A DNA stretch of 5,861 bases from Treponema sp. (GCA_031259345.1 JAIRLQ010000396.1:1-5861); one strand, 5' to 3'; positions 1 to 5,556 are shown, counted from the first letter of the stretch. The notes: a model not told the origin generated them from the letters alone. A program made the numbers and translations.

Positions 1-84
1 TACACCATAGATTTGGGACAAGCTCATCTTACTCTCTATTCCGCCATTTTAAAACAATTTAAAAACATTTACCAGACGCGTTCA

Positions 85-113
85 TTGATTTTTCTCCGGG
101 CTAATGATATTAT
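85..113 (+). promoter_or_regulatory. Promoter for the FGGY kinase gene
   Basis: A sigma-70-type promoter is visible: -35 TTGATT at 85-90, a 17-nt spacer, and -10 TATTAT at 108-113. TG at 105-106 one base before the -10 makes it an extended -10. Transcription would start near 120, only about 17 nt before the kinase ATG, leaving just enough room for the ribosome binding site. The A/T-rich tract at 47-70 could act as an UP element. The motif positions are read from the sequence; activity is inferred. Confidence 0.6.
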
Positions 114-136
114 AAATACTACACAAGGAGGCTCTT

Positions 137-1735
137 ATGGCGGCAGACATAAAAGACATAATTTTAAACGGCAAAACTTTTCTTGGCATTGAATTGGGAT
201 CAACCCGAATTAAGGCGGTGTTAATCGATGAAACCCACAACCCTATAGCTTCCGGAGGCTTTGACTGGGAAAACCGTTTAGAGGACGGCGTGTGGACGTA
301 TCACATTGACGATGTATGGAAAGGTCTCAAAGAATCCTTTGCAAAACTTAATGATGACACAAAGAACCGTTACGGCGTATCAGTAACAAAAGCCGGCGCC
401 ATAGGCATTTCGGCAATGATGCACGGCTACCTGGCCTTTGATAAAGACGGCAAACAGCTTGCCCAATTCCGCACCTGGCGGAATACCATGACAGAAAAAG
501 CGGCGGCGGAGCTTACGGGTAAATTTCAGTTTAATGTACCCCAGCGCTGGAGCGTCGCCCATCTTTACCAGGCCATGCTGAACAAAGAAAGCCACCTAAA
601 AGATATCGCTTTTTTTACCACCCTTTCCGGCTATGTCCACTGGAAATTGACCGGTAAAAAAGTTCTGGGCATTGGCGACGCTTCGGGCATGTTCCCTATA
701 GACAGTTCCATTAACGATTTTCACAAAGGAATGCTTAACACCTTTAACGGGCTTGCTTCCGGCATGGGCTATAGCTTTAATCTTGAAGATCTTGCGCCAA
801 AAGTTTTATGCGCCGGCGAAGATGCCGGAAAACTGACGGAAGAAGGGGCAAAACTTCTTGATCCTTCAGGCGGCCTCGCCGCGGGCATTCCCTTCTGCCC
901 GCCCGAAGGCGACGCGGGTACCGGCATGGTCGCCACCAACAGCGTTGAAAAAAGAACCGGCAATGTTTCGGCGGGCACATCGATCTTTGCCATGATTGTG
1001 CTGGAAAAGCCCCTTTCAAAACTTTACACCGAGATCGACATGGTTACCACGCCCGCGGGCATGCCCGTGGCAATGGTGCACTGCAATAACTGCACATCCA
1101 GCCTTGACGCCTGGATAAAACTTTTTACCGAATTAAACGAAATTACCGGGGCAAAGATCTCAAAGCCCGCCCTGTACGATGCGCTCTACAACAAAGCCCT
1201 CGAAGGCGATGGGGACTGCGGGGGCCTTGTCGAATACAACTACTACGGCGGCGAGACCATCACCGGCCTTGACGAAGGCCGCCCCCTCTTTGCCCGTTTT
1301 CCGGACAGCCGTTTTACCCTGGCAAACTTTATGCGTTCCCTTCTTTTTGGAACAATGGGCACACTAAAACTTGGCATGGACATACTCACCGAAAAAGAAA
1401 AAGTGAGCGTCAAAAGCCTTTTGGGCCACGGCGGCCTTTTTAAAACCCCCGGCGTTGGGCAGCGGCTTATGGCGGCAGTCCTTAACACTCCCGTGGCGGT
1501 AATGGAAAGCGCGGGCGAAGGCGGCGCCTGGGGCATAGCCCTCCTGGCCGCCTACATGGCCTTGAAAGAGCCGGGTGAAACTTTGGAAGCCTATCTTAAC
1601 AAAAAAGTGTTCGCCGGCAACGCGGGGAGCCGGGTAGAACCCGACGCAAAAGATATAGAGGGCTTTGCGGTCTATATCAAGCGTTACGAAGCGGGCCTTG
1701 CGATGGAACGCAGCGCTGTTTCCAGCTTACGTTAA
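137..1735 (+). CDS. FGGY-family pentulose kinase (L-ribulokinase or xylulokinase-like)
   Basis: Predicted cytoplasmic ATP-dependent kinase of 532 aa that phosphorylates a ketopentose. The N-terminal phosphate-binding motif is GIELGSTRIKAVLID (17-31), with Glu19 where most FGGY kinases have Asp. The substrate-site motif MMHG is at 94-97, followed by RTWRN at 112-116. GDASGMFPID (180-189) matches the xylulokinase-type segment. Asp259 in PEGDAGTG is the expected catalytic base. The second phosphate motif is NVSAGTS (276-282), and the adenosine-binding part runs from GHGGLFKTPG (430-439) to ESAGEGGAWG (457-466). The ATG follows a strong AAGGAGG (125-131) at 5-nt spacing, so the start is secure. 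The length is normal and the protein looks intact. Layout is closer to xylulokinase than to E. coli AraB. L-ribulose as substrate is inferred only from the downstream araD; D-xylulose is the main alternative. No isomerase gene is in the window. Confidence 0.93.
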   Translation: MAADIKDIILNGKTFLGIELGSTRIKAVLIDETHNPIASGGFDWENRLEDGVWTYHIDDVWKGLKESFAKLNDDTKNRYGVSVTKAGAIGISAMMHGYLAFDKDGKQLAQFRTWRNTMTEKAAAELTGKFQFNVPQRWSVAHLYQAMLNKESHLKDIAFFTTLSGYVHWKLTGKKVLGIGDASGMFPIDSSINDFHKGMLNTFNGLASGMGYSFNLEDLAPKVLCAGEDAGKLTEEGAKLLDPSGGLAAGIPFCPPEGDAGTGMVATNSVEKRTGNVSAGTSIFAMIVLEKPLSKLYTEIDMVTTPAGMPVAMVHCNNCTSSLDAWIKLFTELNEITGAKISKPALYDALYNKALEGDGDCGGLVEYNYYGGETITGLDEGRPLFARFPDSRFTLANFMRSLLFGTMGTLKLGMDILTEKEKVSVKSLLGHGGLFKTPGVGQRLMAAVLNTPVAVMESAGEGGAWGIALLAAYMALKEPGETLEAYLNKKVFAGNAGSRVEPDAKDIEGFAVYIKRYEAGLAMERSAVSSLR

Positions 1736-1807
1736 AAGAGGAACTTTGCGCTATCGCCGCTACCCGGAGCATCAACGAGTATATCGACAAAAAGTTCGTA
1801 CGCGCGC

Positions 1808-1836
1808 TTGTAAAAGCCCGTCTGTGGCAATATAAT
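1808..1836 (+). promoter_or_regulatory. Internal promoter before the nucleotidyltransferase gene
   Basis: A -35 TTGTAA (1808-1813) lies 17 nt before a perfect -10 TATAAT (1831-1836). The predicted start of transcription is near 1843, immediately before the AAAGGG ribosome binding site at 1844-1849. This would let the nucleotidyltransferase and araD be expressed apart from the kinase. The sequence match is direct; use of the promoter is inferred. Confidence 0.55.
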
Positions 1837-1856
1837 AGAGTCGAAAGGGTATGAAT

Positions 1857-2768
1857 ATGAAAAAACCAATTTTAGTGATGCTTGCCGCCGGGGTGGGAAG
1901 CCGTTACGGCGGGCTTAAACAGATGGACAAGTTCGGCAAACACGGCGAAGTACTGCTGGACTATTCGGTATTCGACGCTTTACGGGGCGGCTTTGAAAAA
2001 GTTGTTTTTATAATCCGGAAAGACATCGAAAAAGATTTCCGCGAAGTAGTGCTAAAACGCATGGAAGGCAGGGTACACTACGAGCTTGCCTTTCAGGAAC
2101 TTGATTCCCTTATACCGCCTGACATTCTTCGGGACGTAAAAAAAATCGGACGGACAAAACCCTGGGGTACCGCCCACGCCCTGCTTTGCGCGGCCGATAA
2201 ACTGGACGCCCCCTTTGCGGTACTAAACTCCGACGACTTTTATGGCCGGCAGGCATTTGAAACCCTGGGGAAATATCTTTCACAGCCGGACCTTCGGGAC
2301 CCGGCAATTGTACCCTTCAAACTGGAACCCACCTTAAGCCCCAAAGGCACAGTCGCCCGGGGCGTCTGCCAGATTAAAGACGGTTACCTTACCATGGTGG
2401 ACGAACTTTTGGTGATCGAAAAACGGGACGGCGTCATTTTTAATACCGCTCCTGACGGGAGCCGCCAGGAACTCCCGGGCGACACCTGGGTTTCCATGAA
2501 CTTCTGGGGTTTCCCCACCGATATTATCCCGCACGTACAAAAATATTTTGATGATTTCATCGCGGCATCGGGAAGGGAGTTAAAAAGCGAATGTTACCTT
2601 CCCAAGGCGGCGGACTGGTTTATCAAAAACAACATCACCCGCATCAAAGCGCTCAAAGCCGATTCCGAATGGTTTGGCGTTACCTACAAAGAAGACCGCG
2701 AAATGGCGGTTAAACGCCTGGAAGCCCTTACCGCCCAGGGCGTTTATCCGTCTCCGCTGTGGAAGTAA
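1857..2768 (+). CDS. Sugar-phosphate nucleotidyltransferase (NTP_transferase family)
   Basis: Predicted cytoplasmic enzyme of 303 aa that transfers a nucleotidyl group from an NTP to a sugar phosphate, releasing pyrophosphate. The N-terminus has the nucleotide-binding signature LAAGVGSRYGGLKQ (9-22). RTKPWGTAHALL (99-110) is the usual base/sugar-contact segment, and NSDDFYG (124-130) carries the metal-binding acidic pair. The length is typical for the stand-alone bacterial form, with no added hexapeptide acyltransferase domain. Two in-frame ATGs exist, at 1851 and 1857. I prefer 1857 because AAAGGG (1844-1849) is 7 nt from it but only 1 nt from the first, and homologues usually begin MKKP. 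The stop is 2 nt before the araD start, so the two are surely co-transcribed. The nucleotide and the sugar cannot be told from sequence. A nucleotide-sugar enzyme is unexpected in a catabolic pentose cluster. Confidence 0.9.
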   Translation: MKKPILVMLAAGVGSRYGGLKQMDKFGKHGEVLLDYSVFDALRGGFEKVVFIIRKDIEKDFREVVLKRMEGRVHYELAFQELDSLIPPDILRDVKKIGRTKPWGTAHALLCAADKLDAPFAVLNSDDFYGRQAFETLGKYLSQPDLRDPAIVPFKLEPTLSPKGTVARGVCQIKDGYLTMVDELLVIEKRDGVIFNTAPDGSRQELPGDTWVSMNFWGFPTDIIPHVQKYFDDFIAASGRELKSECYLPKAADWFIKNNITRIKALKADSEWFGVTYKEDREMAVKRLEALTAQGVYPSPLWK

Positions 2769-2770
2769 TT

Positions 2771-3499
2771 ATGGCAGCCGAATTCAAAACCTTAAAAGAA
2801 GAAGCCTGGGAAGCCAACATGGAAATTCCCAAACGGGGGCTGGCAATTTATACCTGGGGCAATGTATCGGCTTTTGACGCCCCAAGGGGAGTTTTTGCGA
2901 TTAAGCCTTCGGGGGTGCCTTACGACAAATTAAAGGCGGAAGATCTGGTGGTGGTAGACCTCGACGGTAAAATTGCCGAAGGAAAACTAAACCCCTCGTC
3001 GGACACCGAAACCCACCGGGTGCTTTACCTGGAATTTGTGCGCCTTGCCAAGAGCGGGGAGCCTGCCGTTAAAGGGATTACCCACACCCACTCGCCCTAC
3101 GCCGTAGCCTTTGCCCAGGCAAAACTGCCGGTTCCGGTATACGGCACCACCCACGCGGACCACGGCGCCGAGGAAATCCCCTGTACCGAATTTATGAGCG
3201 AAGAGGCTGTCCGCAACAATTACGAGCTTGAAACCGGCAGGCTTATTGTGGAGACTTTTACGAAGCAGAAAAAGAACCCCCTCCACATGCCGATGATTCT
3301 GGTAGCGGGGCACGGGCCTTTTACCTGGGGCAAAAACCCCGCGCAATCGGTGTATCACGCGGCAGTGCTGGAAGAAGTCTGCAAAATGGCATACTTTACC
3401 CTGGCCCTAAAGCCCGATGTAAAACCCCTGCCGGAACATATCATACGCAAACATTGGGAGCGCAAACACGGCCCCAATGCCTACTACGGGCAAAGCTAA
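2771..3499 (+). CDS. araD: L-ribulose-5-phosphate 4-epimerase (AraD)
   Basis: Zinc-dependent class II aldolase-type epimerase of 242 aa that converts L-ribulose 5-phosphate to D-xylulose 5-phosphate. It aligns by eye with E. coli AraD (231 aa) from end to end: TWGNVSA (28-34), IKPSGV (44-49), PSSDTETHR (75-83), GITHTHS (102-108), GTTHAD (125-130), AGHGPFTWGKN (179-189) and a C-terminal AYYGQ. The zinc ligands correspond to Asp78, His105, His107 and His181 (E. coli 76, 95, 97, 171). The catalytic pair corresponds to Asp130 and Tyr239 (E. coli 120, 229). All are present, so the enzyme should be active. The open frame could begin at GTG 2759, but ATG 2771 has GGAAG (2761-2765) at 5-nt spacing and gives the family-like N-terminus. 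It is the last gene of the forward cluster and converges on the next gene with a 24-nt gap. Related family members act on other phosphopentoses, but the match to AraD itself is strong. Confidence 0.95.
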   Translation: MAAEFKTLKEEAWEANMEIPKRGLAIYTWGNVSAFDAPRGVFAIKPSGVPYDKLKAEDLVVVDLDGKIAEGKLNPSSDTETHRVLYLEFVRLAKSGEPAVKGITHTHSPYAVAFAQAKLPVPVYGTTHADHGAEEIPCTEFMSEEAVRNNYELETGRLIVETFTKQKKNPLHMPMILVAGHGPFTWGKNPAQSVYHAAVLEEVCKMAYFTLALKPDVKPLPEHIIRKHWERKHGPNAYYGQS

Positions 3500-3523
3500 G
3501 AACCGCGTATAAATACCACGGAA

Positions 3524-3988
3524 TTAATCCCGCGCCTTGCCCCAAATTTCATCAATGTGTATTTTCCAGATTGCCGTGCGGTCAAGGGACTTTTCTACCG
3601 CCGCGTCAAAGGCAGCCATGTTGCCGGCGGCCCAGCGTTCGCAGATAAGACGGAGACCGTGGATTTTTTCTTCCCGCCCGCTTAGTTCCAGGGCTGTACC
3701 GGAAACCACTGCCGATTCATAACGGATGGAATATTCTTCCGGCAGCGGGAGGGTTTCTCCGACAAAAGAAACGCACACCTTTGGGTTGTCCCGCAAATTG
3801 TCAATCTTGCGGCCCTCAAGGGCAGAGTGGAAATAAAGATACTCGCCGTCACGAACCATGGAAAGCACAACGCTGTATGGCAGGCCGTCGCTCCCTGCCG
3901 TGGCCATTACCCCATAAGGGCTTTTATCAATTACGGCCTCGGCAAATTCGCGGGAACGCTGCCTGTCTTTTCTTCTCATTGGATACAT
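3524..3988 (-). CDS. Pyridoxamine 5'-phosphate oxidase-like, NimA-type flavin-binding protein
   Basis: Small cytoplasmic split-barrel protein of 154 aa, likely binding FMN. The N-terminal MRRKDRQ (4-10) and helix lead into the barrel strand GVMATAG (26-32). GLPYSVVLS (35-43) and LYFHSALEGRKIDNLRDNP (51-69) are the family's flavin-contact segments, followed by VCVSF and the later strand ESAVVSGTA (91-99). Members include nitroimidazole-resistance reductases (NimA) and many uncharacterised flavoproteins; no substrate can be assigned here. The frame stays open upstream to a GTG at 4006. I prefer ATG 3988 because the -10 element TATACT (3995-4000) lies between the two and no ribosome binding site exists for either. 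A second ATG at 3979 also lacks one. The gene stands alone, converging with araD and diverging from the acetyltransferase gene. Confidence 0.88.
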   Translation of the reverse strand: MYPMRRKDRQRSREFAEAVIDKSPYGVMATAGSDGLPYSVVLSMVRDGEYLYFHSALEGRKIDNLRDNPKVCVSFVGETLPLPEEYSIRYESAVVSGTALELSGREEKIHGLRLICERWAAGNMAAFDAAVEKSLDRTAIWKIHIDEIWGKARD

Positions 3989-3994
3989 GGCGCA

Positions 3995-4003
3995 AGTATA
4001 GCA
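3995..4003 (-). promoter_or_regulatory. Extended -10 promoter giving a leaderless transcript
   Basis: Read on the minus strand, TGC-TATACT forms an extended -10 element. Its last base is separated from ATG 3988 by 6 nt, so the normal start point of transcription falls on the A of the ATG. No convincing -35 is seen at 16-18 nt, as is common with extended -10 promoters. The lack of a Shine-Dalgarno sequence before the ATG agrees with leaderless translation. This is inference from spacing. Confidence 0.45.
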
Positions 4004-4024
4004 CACAAGGCAAAAATGGCATAC

Positions 4025-4030
4025 TATGAT
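4025..4030 (+). promoter_or_regulatory. -10 element before the acetyltransferase gene
   Basis: TATGAT (one mismatch to TATAAT) ends 5 nt before ATG 4036, so transcription would begin at or next to the start codon. No good -35 is seen 17 nt upstream, and no ribosome binding site lies between. The element therefore points to a leaderless mRNA, but it is a weak call because it is only a hexamer. Confidence 0.35.
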
Positions 4031-4035
4031 ACATC

Positions 4036-4557
4036 ATGATACGTTTTGTCGAGCCCGGGGACGCGGCGGTAATTTGTGAAATATATAATTATTATATCGA
4101 AAATACCGCCATTACCTTTGAGGAAGAAAAACTAACGCCTTGTGAAATGGAAAGCCGCATAAAAAAAATCAGCGCAAAATTCCCCTACATTGTCTGGGAA
4201 GAAAATTCCGGAACAAAGCGGGAACTTACCGGCTACGCATACGTAAACACCTGGAAAGAACGGGCCGCCTATCATTATTCGGTAGAAGATTCCATCTATC
4301 TTAAAAACGGCTGCGAAGGCAGGGGCATAGGCAAAGCCCTTTTAAAGCGGCTTTTGGAAGAAGTAGGTAAAACCGAAATTCACGCGGTGGTTGCGGGGAT
4401 AACCATTCCCAACGAAAAAAGCATCGGCCTTCACAAAGCGTTTGGCTTTAAAAAAATTGCCCAATTTGAAGAAATCGGTTTTAAACAGGGCCGCTGGCTT
4501 GACGTAGCTTACCTGGAGCTGATATTGGCGCAAAAAGGAACGTTAAGTGGAAATTGA
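4036..4557 (+). CDS. GNAT-family N-acetyltransferase (PAT/YncA-like)
   Basis: Predicted cytoplasmic acetyl-CoA-dependent N-acetyltransferase of 173 aa. It opens with the family pattern IRFVEPGDAAVICEIYN (2-18). TGYAYVNTWKERAAY (65-79) and VEDSIY (83-88) lead into the acetyl-CoA pyrophosphate-binding loop EGRGIGKALL (94-103). NEKSIGLHKAFGF (126-138) is the motif-B region, and GRWLDVAYLEL (152-162) is the C-terminal strand typical of the phosphinothricin/methionine-sulfone acetyltransferase branch (E. coli YncA/MddA). Known members acetylate such amino-acid analogues, so a detoxifying role is plausible, but the substrate is inferred from family only. The start ATG fits the family N-terminus although it has no Shine-Dalgarno sequence. 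The gene overlaps the next one by 11 nt, so they form an operon. Confidence 0.9.
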   Translation: MIRFVEPGDAAVICEIYNYYIENTAITFEEEKLTPCEMESRIKKISAKFPYIVWEENSGTKRELTGYAYVNTWKERAAYHYSVEDSIYLKNGCEGRGIGKALLKRLLEEVGKTEIHAVVAGITIPNEKSIGLHKAFGFKKIAQFEEIGFKQGRWLDVAYLELILAQKGTLSGN

Positions 4558-5038
4558 GACGCATGTTTTTTTGTGGACTGCCCTTTTGGCCGCCCTGCCC
4601 ATTTCGGAATTAAGGGGGGCCATACCATTTGCCATTTACCAGGGCGTCCCCTGGTATTTCGCCTATATCTTTGCGGCCTTTATTAACGCCCTGGTGGCCC
4701 CGGTGTGCTGGATATTTCTTTCTACCCTGCACAAGCTTTTTTTAAAAATGAATTGGTACAAGCAGTTTTTTAACCGGTTTGTTGAACGGGCCAGGCTTAA
4801 ACTCCACGAAAAGGTTGAAAAATGGGGATGGCTGGGCATCACCATTTTTGTGGCAATCCCCCTGCCCGCTACCGGCGCCTGGACAGGCACCCTGGGCGCC
4901 TGGATTCTGGGCCTTTCCAAACGCCGCACCATACCGGCGGTCATTTTGGGCGTACTAATCTCCGGGGCCGTTGTTACCACAGTGGTGATCCTTGGCGTAA
5001 ACGCCCTGGGCTTTTTGGTTAAACAGATTAGTTCTTAA
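4547..5038 (+). CDS. Small multi-drug export family membrane protein (COG2426/PF06695-like)
   Basis: Integral inner-membrane protein of 163 aa. Hydrophobic stretches lie at about 8-30, 34-60, 95-123 and 129-156, with a basic loop at 63-92. The two family hallmarks are present: PISELRGAIPFAI (18-30) and IPLPATGAWTGTLGAW (104-119). Members usually have PLPGTGAWTG, so Ala108 is a mild variation. These paired polar Pro/Arg/Thr-containing segments inside hydrophobic stretches suggest re-entrant loops. The family's export role is a name given by prediction and is not well proven. The GTG start at 4547 is supported by AAGGA (4535-4539) at 7-nt spacing, and the start overlaps the end of the acetyltransferase gene. 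The pairing hints that the two act on related compounds. A 6-bp inverted repeat (TTAGTT 5028-5033, AACTAA 5038-5043) spans the stop codon but has no U-tract. Confidence 0.87.
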   Translation: MEIETHVFLWTALLAALPISELRGAIPFAIYQGVPWYFAYIFAAFINALVAPVCWIFLSTLHKLFLKMNWYKQFFNRFVERARLKLHEKVEKWGWLGITIFVAIPLPATGAWTGTLGAWILGLSKRRTIPAVILGVLISGAVVTTVVILGVNALGFLVKQISS

Positions 5039-5068
5039 ACTAACGAAGGTATTGGGTAACAAGTAAAC

Positions 5069-5083
5069 GCCGCCGCCGCCGCC
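5069..5083 (+). repeat. (GCC)5 microsatellite in a 26-bp GC-only tract
   Basis: Five perfect GCC units lie inside a tract of only G and C (5068-5093) that ends at the -35 box of the ffs promoter. It sits between the membrane-protein gene and ffs and encodes nothing recognisable. Confidence 0.7.
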
Positions 5084-5093
5084 CGCGCGCCGC

Positions 5094-5122
5094 TTGAAGC
5101 AAAAGCCTATTTTCTGTAGAAT
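5094..5122 (+). promoter_or_regulatory. Promoter of the SRP RNA gene
   Basis: A -35 TTGAAG (5094-5099), a 17-nt spacer and -10 TAGAAT (5117-5122) predict a start at about 5128-5129. That is exactly where the 5' strand of the SRP RNA closing stem begins. The match between promoter and RNA end makes this one of the firmer promoter calls in the window. Confidence 0.7.
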
Positions 5123-5127
5123 AAACT

Positions 5128-5237
5128 GCCCCGAAGTCAGGGCTCATGCGAAAGGCCGCCGCCCAACCCCGCCAGGTCCGGAAGGAAGCAACGGTAAGCG
5201 ATTGGTTTTTGCGCCGTGATCACTCTGACTGCGGGGC
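5128..5237 (+). ncRNA. ffs: Small bacterial signal recognition particle RNA (4.5S type)
   Basis: RNA part of the signal recognition particle, which binds Ffh and targets nascent membrane and secreted proteins. The diagnostic domain IV core is CCAGGTCCGGAAGGAAGCAA (5172-5191), including the GGAA tetraloop at 5180-5183 and the purine-rich asymmetric internal loop. CCAA (5163-5166) can pair with TTGG (5202-5205) to extend the helix. The ends close with GCCCCG (5128-5133) against CGGGGC (5232-5237) and AGTCAG (5135-5140) against CTGACT (5225-5230), with one mismatch between. At about 110 nt, with no Alu domain, it is the short type. It has its own promoter and a T-tract right after the stem. The ends are set by the stem and promoter and may be off by a few bases. 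Confidence 0.93.
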
Positions 5238-5366
5238 TTTTTTAATGTAGTGCTTTTGAAAATGAACTTGCCCCTTACCGCAGCGGAAAGGGAACGTTAC
5301 GCCTTCCTTTAAATAAGCCAATTCCCTATTAATAGCAGGGATCGCCAAAAAAGACATATTATACAT
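5220..5366 (-). CDS. Possible small ORF, 45-48 aa, not recognised
   Basis: On the minus strand an open frame runs from ATG 5366 (or ATG 5357) to a stop at 5222-5220, giving 48 or 45 aa. It contains a protein-like core such as INRELAYLKEGV and FPFRCGKGQVHFQKHY. A perfect TATAAT on the same strand (5358-5363) sits between the two ATGs, too close to drive either properly. No clear ribosome binding site exists, and the last codons run antisense through the ffs 3' stem. I do not recognise a family. It could be a chance frame or a remnant or copy of a repeated element. Confidence 0.2.
   Translation of the reverse strand: MYNMSFLAIPAINRELAYLKEGVTFPFRCGKGQVHFQKHYIKKAPQSE
5225..5243 (+). terminator. 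Intrinsic terminator formed by the ffs closing stem and T-tract
   Basis: The 3' strand of the SRP RNA closing stem (GC-rich CGGGGC at its end) is followed at once by six T residues (5238-5243). The RNA's own terminal helix can thus serve as the terminator hairpin. No separate local hairpin is seen. Confidence 0.55.
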
Positions 5367-5436
5367 ATTTGACTTTCATGCGCAAAAAGTACATTTTTCT
5401 CCTACCGTTAGATTTAACGTAGCGCAACGCGGATAC

Positions 5437-5465
5437 TTGACAGTCTTCCGCAGTTCTGTTAATAT
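5437..5465 (+). promoter_or_regulatory. Promoter of the TIR-domain gene
   Basis: A perfect -35 TTGACA (5437-5442) lies 17 nt before TAATAT (5460-5465), a moderate -10. The start would be near 5472, giving a leader of about 85 nt that contains the overlapping inverted repeats. Compared with the very short leaders of the other genes here, this is long. Confidence 0.5.
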
Positions 5466-5489
5466 ATTCAATAAGTCCAATATGTTCCC

Positions 5490-5514
5490 AGACATTCCTA
5501 GAATGTCTAGGAAT
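5490..5514. repeat. Two overlapping perfect inverted repeats in the TIR gene leader
   Basis: Repeat one: AGACATTC (5490-5497) and GAATGTCT (5501-5508), 8-bp arms, 3-nt spacer. Repeat two: ATTCCTAGA (5494-5502) and TCTAGGAAT (5506-5514), 9-bp arms, 3-nt spacer. They share the middle segment, so as RNA only one hairpin can form at a time, while as DNA they look like adjoining dyad operator half-sites. They lie about 20-40 nt after the predicted transcription start and 42 nt before the ATG. No T-tract follows, so a plain terminator is unlikely. Confidence 0.8.
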
Positions 5515-5556
5515 AAATCTCGATAGATTCAAATTTATTTCTTGTGGATTATGTGA

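Larger units (their letters stand above)
5244..5556. other. AT-rich intergenic region between ffs and the TIR gene
   Basis: This stretch of about 310 bases holds no secure gene. It contains the doubtful minus-strand small ORF, a 16-codon forward frame (ATG 5262 to TAA 5312), a 10-bp palindrome CTATTAATAG (5326-5335), the promoter at 5437-5465 and the overlapping inverted repeats at 5490-5514. From about 5341 on it is clearly richer in A/T than the genes before ffs. The likely role is a boundary plus control region for the TIR gene. Confidence 0.6.

Noticed and set aside
1..27. Possible divergent minus-strand gene beginning MSLSQIYGV at ATG 27
   Set aside because: Only 9 codons are inside the window, there is no good ribosome binding site and only a weak promoter, so it cannot be told from chance.
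1..189. Open forward frame from position 1 to about 189
   Set aside because: It has no start in the window, runs through the kinase promoter and ribosome binding site, and overlaps the kinase gene by some 50 bases; an upstream gene ending there is unlikely.
769..1536. Minus-strand open frames inside the kinase gene
   Set aside because: They are shadows of a well-supported GC-rich gene and show low-complexity Arg/Pro-rich translations without family features.
2987..3358. 123-codon minus-strand frame opposite araD
   Set aside because: araD on the plus strand has all catalytic residues; the antisense frame has no recognisable motif and reflects codon bias.
3503..3521. Short hairpin between the convergent araD and flavoprotein genes
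   Set aside because: The pairing (CCG/CGG with a small AT stem) is weak and bulged and no T-tract follows on either strand, so a terminator is not supported.
5262..5312. 16-codon forward frame MNLPLTAAERERYAFL after ffs
   Set aside because: It is too short, lacks a ribosome binding site and overlaps the minus-strand small ORF; it could be a truncated gene start but nothing confirms it.
5369..5397. Possible promoter TTGACT with CATTTT 17 nt downstream
   Set aside because: The -10 match is poor, and the TTGACA/TAATAT pair at 5437-5465 is a better and closer promoter for the TIR gene.
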